The notes under the pieces: generated by a model
What the model saw: only the letters and a program-made list of their open reading frames with translations
Told to the model about the DNA's origin: nothing
Databases searched by the model: none
Shown: one piece after another, positions 13,866 to 22,376 of the stretch
Layout: each line of letters opens with the position of its first letter
How positions within the stretch are numbered: position 1 is the first letter of the stretch
Assembly (NCBI RefSeq): GCF_009017415.1
Contig: NC_092410.1
Span: 930,001 to 994,000, forward strand
Direction of reading: 5' to 3'
Origin: Aspergillus flavus
Lineage: Eukaryota; Ascomycota; Eurotiomycetes; Eurotiales; Aspergillaceae
Length of the DNA stretch: 64,000 bases
Program-made: the position numbers and the translations under genes

Positions 13866-14718
13866 AATTCATTGATATCTTCATCTCATGTTACGATTGA
13901 ATCATGACCCCGTACGAAAGAGGTGTTTAGCCTTTTTACTTTTGCTTTTTCCTTTCCCTTTTTTCCATCTTCTTCTATCCTGTATCTTGTACAGTTTACA
14001 TTTCTCTTTTCCTTGTTATTCTAACGACCTTGCATTATTACGGCGTTCAATATTATAGACGGCTACTGCATTGAAGAGCCAATGGGATCACTAACGATCA
14101 GGGAGGGGCAACCTTATTTTCTTCTATTCTGTTATTTGGACGAAGCATGGCAATGGCGTTGTTGATTGCTGTCTCATTTCATACACCCATGTTGAACATC
14201 TGCTTGCATTTGCATGTTTAGGAGTTCACAAGTGACACCATTAAAGAAGTACCTAAACAGACTGGTTGATCTGGGAGGGATATAAATGTATGAAAACTTT
14301 TTCAATCCATATAAACCTGGCATTGTAACAGCCTCGTTCAGCTTATCCACCGCCTTCTCTAATAAAATAATTCTGCCTTCTAAAGAGTGCGGTAAGTATA
14401 GAGCAATTGGCCAATGGGAGACAGGATCTTGTAGCTGCTGTGAATGGACATAGGTCCCCTGAAATAAGAATTCTTGAAACAAATTCACTGGAAAGTCACA
14501 GAGGGAAATAGGTCTTCATTGAAGCACAGAAGTTATGATATTTTAAAAATTAGGACAACAAATGGAATTTTGGATCTACAACGCACTGCTCGCGCTCACC
14601 GGCCCGACGTATCTCCGGAAGCAGGCCTCAGGCAAGCCTCCGAAAGATCTTTGGCTTGTATCTCACGCCGAAACCCGTTTGATTCCCCTTCAACGACAAC
14701 TGAATATTGCAAATCACC
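13866..14718. other. Intergenic, cyclin 3' end and mrpl10 promoter
   Basis: No gene seen. The first part is T-rich and fits a 3' untranslated region. A back-to-back ATTGG/CCAAT element at 14406-14415, about 300 bases before the mrpl10 start, is a plausible binding site for the CCAAT-binding complex. Confidence 0.5.
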
Positions 14719-15758
14719 ATGCCGCCCAGGCTTCAAATACTGCCTACCCAGTGGCAGCGCCCACTTTCAAGACCCCTTTCCGCCATCTCATCCCTTTCCC
14801 TCCTTTTCCCTCAGATTCAGCAACAAAGCCGCAATGCTCACATTCTAGCTTCCCTTTCCGATACCCCGGGTGCCTATAACAAACGGATCAGGAGAGGTCG
14901 CGGTCCGGCGTCAGGGAAGGGTAAGACCTCCGGCAGAGGTCATAAGGGTCAGAAGCAGCATGGAAAGGTCCCGGCTAGGTTCAACGGTGGTCAGACGCCG
15001 GAAATTATTGTTCATGGCGAGAGGGGATTCAATAATGTGTAAGTTTCCTTATTTTGTGTATTGTGGCTCTCCCAGCTTAACACGCTGCCGCCACGACTGG
15101 AATTGCAGGTGCGGGAGGCATCATGGAGCTTACTGATTCTGGTTAATACAGCTTCTCTCTTGACCTTGCGCCGGTCAACCTCGACCGCATCCAAGAATGG
15201 ATCGACCAAGGCCGCATCGACCCTGCTCGGCCCATCACCATCCGCGAGCTGGCCCAATCGCGCTGCATCCACCAAACGAAAGAAGGCGTAAAGCTTCTTG
15301 GTCGAGGTGCTGAATCTACCCTCAAACAACCCATCCACATCGTCGTTTCTCGCGCCTCGGCAACCGCTATTGCTGCTGTTGAGGCTGCGGGTGGATCCGT
15401 TACTACCAGATTCTACACGAAATCGGCAATCGCACGCATCATGCGCCGTGAGATGCACCCATTCGTGTCTACGGCTTGGACAAAGGAGAGTGGCAGCGAG
15501 GGATTGAACAACGCCGAGGGAGCGGAGAACCTGACCGAGTCTGCCATCATGAAGGAGATGGGCTTCCAGTATAGGCTGCCCGATCCGACGAAGAGAAAAG
15601 ATATCGAGTACTACCGTGATCCTGCTCACAGAGGATATCTGAGCCATTTGTTGAAGCCTATGGAGGGACCCAGTCTGTTCTTCCGCTCGCCGGTTGAGAG
15701 GAAGACTGCTGCTGGTGTTAAGAAGGAGAAGGTCTTGCCCGAGAACAGACTTTGGTAA
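14719..15758 (+). CDS. mrpl10: Mitochondrial large-subunit ribosomal protein uL15m (L15)
   Basis: Structural protein of the mitochondrial 54S large ribosomal subunit (bacterial L15; yeast MRPL10). Two exons, 14719-15038 and 15152-15758, give 308 residues. Exon 1 encodes an arginine-containing presequence followed by the L15 signature: glycine/lysine-rich [20 protein letters not shown] with FNGGQTP just after, and it ends at GERGFNNV. Exon 2 continues with the L15 core, [26 protein letters not shown] and IVVSRAS, and carries a C-terminal mitochondrial extension of about 110 residues. The ATG at 14719 has a good context (ATCACCATGCC) and gives a normal targeting sequence; a non-ATG extension 12 bases upstream is unlikely. 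The bacterial part is about 145 residues, so the total length fits a fungal mitochondrial homologue. Confidence 0.93.
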
Positions 15759-16627
15759 TTTGGTGCTTATGAACCGTTTCACTAACCATGTGCTTGGGAA
15801 TGGCCAGCAAGCGTTGTCCGGCAGAGAAATTTGCATGCCCCTCTATCAATGGTGGCCGCGTGATTCATTATCTCTGCACTATGTATTTTTCCCATTGATG
15901 TTCTCTTTTTGATTTGACAGCTACTTGTATAAATATGCACTCTAGATACGTGAATACGTTGGATCTATTTTGATTTCTCTGTTTCCCTCTTTCTCATTGG
16001 TATAACATTCGCGGAGCAACCAAGTCTAACGTGATGTCTCTGGCTGTTGTGGAAAGTTTCCTGGATTCCATCCTCCTGCTATCTTTCTTGTTGGCGCATA
16101 CTCTGGCTGTCGCTGCTTCGGGCATGATCCTACTGTAGTATTTCAGTTGGTGCTGTCCTACGAGTTGTCTTACTGTACGTTTCTGCGTAGTGGTTCACCT
16201 GGAGAAACCACGGAGGGACGAAGAAGACATCCATGCTTGTGCCCCGGTAAGAATGAGGAGAAAACCTTAGCGATTACGGGATTCCATGCTGAACTGCGGC
16301 GGTACAGCAGGACTGTGCAACCAAAACCCTGGGTTGTTCACCATACGCATCTTCAATCAACAAGTAGGAAGTACCGAGGAAGATATCAATGTTACCCAAT
16401 AGGAGTTATGGTGCACATACGACGTGGCTCCAGATCTCATTCAAACATAGACTTGGCTAGAAGAGTAAGCACTGGCAACTCGAGAATATAAAGGATGGAT
16501 AACCAACTCGAAAAGAGAATAAGAATGAGACTGCTGTGTCCTATGCACTGGAGCAGTAGCGAACTCCACAATCCTTTGTTGACGCCTTAGGCGCTGATAA
16601 TGTCACCGTTTCAAAATCCATATCAAA
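15759..16627. other. Intergenic, no gene recognised
   Basis: About 870 bases between mrpl10 and the oxidoreductase gene. One open frame of 114 codons (16147-16491) resembles no family and lacks a coherent composition, so I do not call it. Confidence 0.5.
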
Positions 16628-17932
16628 ATGGGAGATGAAATAGAGCTCTTGCACTGGGGCATACTAGGTGTGTACTTACCTGTCCCCTAATCTGTTATAA
16701 AATAAGCTGAAAAGTGACCCTTCATCCGCAGGCACAGGATGTTATGCCAAGTGTAGGGCTTTTCAATTTCCCTATCCCGGACACACCTTTTTCACTAACA
16801 CACTTAGGCTTTACGGGGAACCTCAATTATCACGTGGGCAGAGAAGATCCAAATGGCCCTCATCACGCATTAGTCGGCGTAGCGTCCTCTCGTTCGAGAG
16901 ACGTGGCTAAGGAATTCCTCGAGTCATTTGACGTTCCCGAATGCACCTTGACATTTCACGACTATTCGGAGCTAGTTCGCAGTGATCTCATCGACGTAGT
17001 GTTCATTGCCACACCACATTCCCATCATTTCCAAAATGCTCTGCTGGCACTCGAAGCAGGAAACCATGTCGTTTGTCAGAAGAGCCTGACAGTGAACGCT
17101 GCACAAGCCAAGAAGCTGTTCGAAACTGCGAAGCGGGAGCAACTATTCCTCATGGAGGGATGGTGGCTGTGGTGGCCACAAGCAAGTAGACAAACATGTC
17201 GGCTGCTCAGAGATGGAGAGATTGGACAAGTTAATCGCATAGTTGCCAACTTTGGCATCAGAAACAACTATTGTATGTTCGGCTCTGCGAGTGATCGACT
17301 AACATCGAAAGAGCTGGCTGGTGGGGCGCTCTTGGAACGTACGTTGATTATAAACCACCTGATCTCAAAGTATGGCTAATAGTGCATAAGTTGGTAGTTT
17401 GGCCCTCCACTGGATACTTCGGGCTCTCCCAGGAGGAGCTTGTCGCCCAACCCAGGTTACGTCTACTATGAAAAAATGTCCCGAATCAGGCGTCGACGAA
17501 ACCACCACTATTGATATGGGTTTTTCAATAGGTGGACGTGAAATACGCACTAAAGCAATCGCCAGTTTATCTACCCCAGCCAAGCCCGACGGACAGCTTG
17601 CACATGTGATCATCGAAGGCTCTAATGGCAAGATCGAGATCCGTGGATGGGAAGCGTTACCGACAGAGCTGTATCTCTTCAAGAATAGCTATAGCCTTTC
17701 CAAGCCTTATGATGTGACATTCCACGAGGAAGAGCCGTTGTTCGTTCCAGAGGCGGACGAGGTCGCACGATGTATCCGTGAAGGTCTCCTGGAGAGTCCT
17801 GAGATGCCTTGGGCGGAGAGCCTACTCGTCATGGAGATCATGGACTTCGTGCGCAAGCAGAATGACCTGCAATACCCCCCGGAGATTGAAGCGTCGGAAC
17901 CCTCCGTCATGCTTCCTTCTAGACTATTGTGA
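16628..17932 (+). CDS. Gfo/Idh/MocA-family NAD(P)-dependent oxidoreductase
   Basis: Predicted dehydrogenase related to dimeric dihydrodiol dehydrogenase and NADP-dependent D-xylose 1-dehydrogenase; substrate unknown. Four exons, 16628-16667, 16732-16752, 16808-17338, 17391-17932, give 377 residues and a single continuous frame. Exon 2 is a 21-nt microexon that supplies the Rossmann GxGxxA loop (G-T-G-C-Y-A). Family landmarks follow: VGVASSRSRD, DVVFIATPHSHHFQNALLALE, VNAAQAK, LAGGALLELGSLALHW across the last junction, GVDETT and a C-terminal beta-sheet domain. The usual catalytic C-E-K-P/A box reads C-Q-K-S, so the lysine is kept while the preceding Glu is Gln. The region normally giving aromatic catalytic residues is unusually Trp-rich (EGWWLWWPQ). 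It may be an active enzyme with altered specificity or a diverged paralogue. Confidence 0.8.
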
Positions 17933-18702
17933 AGATCTTTGCCGAATATAAGGAGCCAAGTATTGCACAAGTTCATGATAACCCAATCTAAAACTATCTA
18001 CACTATTCAAGAGAGACCCTTTAAACAGGAACACGTAACATGAAAGTAACGAGTACAGACCCAGGATCCTTATATACCAGACAACCTCAGCCTACAATGT
18101 TATTATCCCCTTGGAATGGCCTATCCCTTCCCCTAAGCAATGTTCACCCCCTCCATACCCCTTCTGATAATTAATCATCGTTCCTCCCTCCTGGTCATGT
18201 TACTTGCTTTTCCACCCGCTCACCTTTAGTAAGGGTATGTGTATCTCCTTCGGACAGCGGGTCTCGTGTTGTTTTGGGAGTTGTAAGTCTATTCTACTCT
18301 ACATTGGCGTTTGTGGCCGATGATGGATGGCTGGCTGTGAGGTTTATACTGCATTGAATCTGCTAGCGTATGTTCATTCATTATATGTATTGGCCAGTTT
18401 TTTGTAGGGCCCCTTTTCTTTCTCCTTTTTTTATTTTATTTTATTTTATTTTTCTGGCTGGAAAAAAAGTTTTGATAGATGAATGCATCATCTATGAGAA
18501 CAGGAGTGTGGTTCTGTGTGATGTGGGTGGGTAATGAATATGCCTAAGTTGGGATATTATTGATAGTAGTTAAATTATCTAACTTTACCGGTGTGCACGA
18601 TGGAATAGCTTTTTTTAAATCAATTTTTGGTTTTTCAACCCTCCTTCTAGAAGGCGAATGCTATTATAACTAGGATTCCACTAGCTGCACAGTACAGCAC
18701 AG
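17933..18702. other. Intergenic, no gene recognised
   Basis: Downstream of the oxidoreductase. It contains a T-rich tract with TTTTA repeats near 18425-18455 and otherwise nothing that I can identify. Confidence 0.5.
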
Positions 18703-19074
18703 CTACCAGCTATATAGATACAGGAAAGGAGAATATAACGTGCAGTAAATGAGACCAGCCAAACGCCATGCTTGTGATACCGAAGAACCTATCCTCCGAA
18801 GATACCATGAAAAACCATTGCATGAAAAGTAGCAACCGCCTAGAATAATCAAAGTCATGAGGCCCCCAAGAGCGAACAGGATGATGTATGAAAGGAGCCT
18901 TCTCCGTATACCGAGATGTGAAAAGATAATCAAATCGCAAGAAACAAAAACACAGAAAGAGAGGGTATCATAGATGATCACTAATCCCGAGCACCAGCGC
19001 TTGTCCATATCATAATAGCGCCAGTTTTGATCATCAGTATATCGTAAGTCGAAATGCAATGCGTCATATCCCAT
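18703..19074 (-). CDS. Possible small multi-pass membrane protein
   Basis: An ATG-initiated frame of 123 codons with three hydrophobic stretches (roughly residues 30-55, 63-90 and 104-123) separated by short basic loops such as GIRRR. It starts about 140 bases downstream of the kinase stop on the same strand, so it may instead lie in the kinase 3' untranslated region. No family was recognised. The hydrophobic content partly reflects T-rich DNA. It is listed because it is the longest frame in the interval, has an ATG and keeps a membrane-protein pattern throughout; chance is a serious alternative. Confidence 0.25.
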   Translation of the reverse strand: MGYDALHFDLRYTDDQNWRYYDMDKRWCSGLVIIYDTLSFCVFVSCDLIIFSHLGIRRRLLSYIILFALGGLMTLIILGGCYFSCNGFSWYLRRIGSSVSQAWRLAGLIYCTLYSPFLYLYSW

Positions 19075-19140
19075 ATTTCAAGTCACCCCACCCAAGCCGG
19101 GTAAGAAAGCAATGCGGAAAGAATAAAAGAAGAAACGAGA

Positions 19141-19200
19141 AGAAAAGAGAAGAAAAGAGAAGAAAAGAGAAGAAAAGAGAAGAAAAGAGAAGAAAAGAGA
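19141..19200. repeat. Perfect 10-bp tandem repeat, six copies
   Basis: Six identical copies of AGAAAAGAGA occupy this stretch exactly, with degenerate purine-rich flanks on the left. It begins 13 bases beyond the kinase stop codon, so in the kinase mRNA it would read as a pyrimidine-rich (TCTCTTTTCT)n tract at the start of the 3' untranslated region. Confidence 0.9.
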
Positions 19201-19213
19201 AAAGGAAGAAGCT

Positions 19214-21130
19214 TCACAGCTTCCAGATGGAGTCGGCTTCACCATCTTCACCCTTTTCAGAGAGTTCCCGGAGCCAACGGGATGAGAGTACATCACGGAT
19301 GGTCCAGCGCTTTTCAACGCTCATATCTAAACAACCCTCGATCAACTCAAGGGCGTGCTCCCGGTCCTTGCGGGCCGGCAGATCTGTTTCATCACCTAGG
19401 ACTGCCGTCCTGTCCCAGTTCCCGCTAAGAATCTGCGACTGAATGCGGGGCGTGAACGGATCTTGAAAGGGGCGAGATCCTACGAGCACAGTATAAGCGA
19501 TCACGCCAAATGCCCATATATCAACGGACGCGTCGATGAGACCACTGGTAGAAAGAAGAAGCTCTGGAGATGCATATTCCAGGCTTCCTGCAACGCTAGT
19601 ACTTGACCCAGCAGGGCCGATCGTTTTAGGCGGTGGCCGATCCGCAGCGTCGTCGTATGGGTCGGGAGAGACACCCCCGTTATCGATGTTCATCCATTCC
19701 GCCATTCCAAAGTCACACAAGACAAGGTTCGATGCCTTCGTTCCGTCTGGAAGCTCAATCGGGTCTAGAAGGCAGTTTTCCAATTTAATATCTCGGTGCA
19801 CCACTCGGGCATCTTCATGCAGGTATCGCAGTGCGCACGCTAACTGATAAGTATATTTCTTTGCAAGCTTTATGTCAAGTCCGCGCCGGTTTTGCCGGAT
19901 AAGATCGAAAAGGGTACCGCCGATGGCTAATTTAGTAAAGCAAAATGTCGCGTAGTCAGTTTCGTAGACAGCGTCAAGCGTCAAAACATTTGGATGGTTG
20001 AGATATCGCCAGACTCGAACTTCATGATCAAATTCTGCTTGAACCTCATCGTTCTCCTTTTCATTCTTTCCTGAGACTTGCTTCCGCACAATCTTAACAG
20101 CCAGCCTTTTGGTTCCACCAGTTTCATCGGCTTTGTACGCCTCCTTTACTGTACTGAACCCCCCAAAGCCGATCTGCTTTCCCAGAACATACTCAGTTCC
20201 AACCATTTGGCCCTCGTCATCAGGCTGTGGTGCAGGCTCTTCGCCACTGCTCCACATGGAAAGGAACATGCTGGCGGGAGACTTGCCGCTCGAAGCTGTT
20301 GATCGGCGAGAGCTCTGGCGAGTGGAGCCTCGAAAGCCTTTTGTTTTGCTTCCAAAAGGGGTTATGACGCTATTAGACCAGGAGCTGCGGTCATCAAGAG
20401 AAGCAAATCCTTGCACAGGAGATGCTACACAGAAAGGTGATGGCAGGGCGCCTTTGGATCCTTCAGGAGGGGTACGCAGCTCTTCTGTGATGGGGGAAGC
20501 CGTGGAGATCGATGTCAACGACGTGGGACGATCAATCGCGGAAGTCACGGGCATGTCATCATCAGGACTACTCAGGAAACCTTCATGAGAGTCGAAGCCC
20601 CTTTGAGCCCTGTATCCGTGTCTCGGGTAGTGATCGTCAGCATCATCCTGGGGTAGCGTGTTTTTCAGACTCGAGCCTTTTGCCTGGAACCTCTGGGGTC
20701 GGGTCCTTATCACTCCCTTTGCCAACGGCTCTCCCAGCGCCTGCGGCTGTCCGGAGTCGAGGGTGATATTCGGGTCGAAGCTGACGGAACGGCGGCGGCT
20801 ATGAAGGAAGCTATCAAGCGGAGATGATTGTACATCCTCAGGTCTTTCTGGGAAGCTAACATCTTCCTTAGGATGATCATCATGTCGGGGTACCGAGATT
20901 GGGGGAGTCGCTGAATGCAGGCTACTCAGAACACTGTTGTCTTCATCAGTACCGTAACGGCGTGCGCCAGATTCGTGAAAGATGTTTGTACGGTCGCCCT
21001 CGATACCAGTTCCATCATCCGTCACTCTCCTGCCTCCTGCCTCAATTCGCCATCTAGGTCTATGTGTAAGAGGAAAGGATGTGTCGATCTTCAACCCTGC
21101 CAACGCACTGTTCCTCTCTGTATGAGCCAT
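19214..21130 (-). CDS. Serine/threonine protein kinase, CAMK-like
   Basis: Intronless, 638 residues, real ATG start. The N-terminal ~310 residues are Ser/Pro-rich and low-complexity, probably regulatory and a phosphorylation target. The kinase domain (about 312-628) has every core element: glycine loop IGFGGFSTV, LAVKIV lysine, HRDIKLEN catalytic loop, DFG as CDFGMAEW, and SLEYASPELL in place of the APE segment, followed by SVDIWAFGVIAYTVLVG and a closing KRWTIRDVLSSRWL. This order and the ending resemble CAMK/Snf1-type kinases. An insert rich in Asp/Pro lies between DFG and the activation-segment end. All residues needed for catalysis are present, so it should be active. The specific orthologue is not resolved. 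It is divergent from the TeaC-like gene across 1.25 kb. Confidence 0.9.
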   Translation of the reverse strand: MAHTERNSALAGLKIDTSFPLTHRPRWRIEAGGRRVTDDGTGIEGDRTNIFHESGARRYGTDEDNSVLSSLHSATPPISVPRHDDHPKEDVSFPERPEDVQSSPLDSFLHSRRRSVSFDPNITLDSGQPQALGEPLAKGVIRTRPQRFQAKGSSLKNTLPQDDADDHYPRHGYRAQRGFDSHEGFLSSPDDDMPVTSAIDRPTSLTSISTASPITEELRTPPEGSKGALPSPFCVASPVQGFASLDDRSSWSNSVITPFGSKTKGFRGSTRQSSRRSTASSGKSPASMFLSMWSSGEEPAPQPDDEGQMVGTEYVLGKQIGFGGFSTVKEAYKADETGGTKRLAVKIVRKQVSGKNEKENDEVQAEFDHEVRVWRYLNHPNVLTLDAVYETDYATFCFTKLAIGGTLFDLIRQNRRGLDIKLAKKYTYQLACALRYLHEDARVVHRDIKLENCLLDPIELPDGTKASNLVLCDFGMAEWMNIDNGGVSPDPYDDAADRPPPKTIGPAGSSTSVAGSLEYASPELLLSTSGLIDASVDIWAFGVIAYTVLVGSRPFQDPFTPRIQSQILSGNWDRTAVLGDETDLPARKDREHALELIEGCLDMSVEKRWTIRDVLSSRWLRELSEKGEDGEADSIWKL

Positions 21131-22376
21131 GCCCTCACAGAGAGCACGAAGTCCTCTTAATCGGCGATGTCAAAAGGTCAAAAACTAAGGAGGAGAAGAA
21201 GAAGAAGAAGAAGAAGAAGAAGAAATTCACAGTCCTCCCAGCCGATAGGTGCAGTGGTGCAACATCGAGAGGAACCAACGTTAAAGATGTATAAGAAACG
21301 GCCCGTTTAGAGAGTACCGGTGGGGTAATGAAAACGAAATAAAGGTTAAATGACTTTTAACAGCGAGTCCAAGTGGTTCTCTTAGTAATATAAATGGTAT
21401 ACGACGTCAGGTAGCAACCACCCAGGTAGATGTGAATAAGAAGAAGGAAGAAAAATCGTCAGACTGGGACGAAAATGGGCAAGGATGGGTGCATCGGGAG
21501 ATAACGGAAGGCGATGTCATTGCAGGATCGGAAAGTCAACAGCGGGGAAACGAAGATCATGTAAAATGCAATCATCATTGACCATTTACCAACCATTAAC
21601 AGAGCGCCCAGCGGAGCCCCGTGGGCCGGCCCTAGTCTCCTTTCGGCCCTAGCCTTCACTGTATCACCTGATCCACCGGGAACCCTCTAATCGAAGCCCT
21701 AAGCCGTTCACCGGTGAAGCCCCAGCCAATCGGGGCGTTCCACAGTCTAGACCTTGGCATTTTGGCTTCTTTCACTTTCGTTGGTTCAGGCACGAGGCCG
21801 CTTTGGGAATGGTTTGATTAAGCGCGCGCAAGGGGCGCTTGTTTGGGGGGGAATTAACACTGGAGAACCTCCTTTTTGTGGTTGTCTTGAAAGTCCGGGG
21901 AACTCGTTCTTGTCATTAGCACGGTTTCGGCTGCTGTACCTTTTGCAGCCTTTCTGCAGACTTGTTTATTGTTGTGTTTGTTGTGAAATTCAATATTGCT
22001 CTGAGAGTATATTCTTTTCTTCTTTCTCTTTTCTTTCATTTTGCGCCTTGTTGCCCGACCTTCGACCAACCCCGTGAGCCTCGCTGCTGTACAGTTGTCA
22101 AGCAAACCCCCGCCGTCATTGTTTGTGGCCCTGCCAATCTTTAATATCCGCCTTTTTATGTCCCTCGCGCCTAAATCTCCGCGATATTCTCTCATTTGAC
22201 GCACGCACTAGGCCTTTGCGACCTTTCATTCTTTATCAGGACCTCGGAGAGCGTCAAGTTATTTCCTGCCGTTTCGTTTGACTCCAATCTTTACGATTTA
22301 AATGAGTCACTCGTTGGTTCAGTTCTTCGCACTACTTCACTCTTATCCTTAAGTTGACAGTGGAGATTCACACAAT
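21131..22376. promoter_or_regulatory. Divergent promoter between kinase and TeaC-like gene
   Basis: Shared 5' region of a divergent pair. A CCAAT box lies at 21726-21730 (CAGCCAATCGG context), and the last 400 bases before the TeaC-like ATG are T/C-rich. A GAA trinucleotide tract lies near the kinase side. No TATA box close to either start was identified. Confidence 0.45.
21194..21224. repeat. (GAA)n trinucleotide tract, about 10 units
   Basis: Uninterrupted GAA/AAG repeat about 65-95 bases upstream of the kinase ATG, outside any coding exon that I can support. On the kinase strand it is a (TTC)n pyrimidine tract in the probable 5' leader. Confidence 0.85.

Noticed and set aside
15012..15836. 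274-codon minus-strand frame
   Set aside because: Antisense to the uL15m gene, whose + strand frame is a clear family member.
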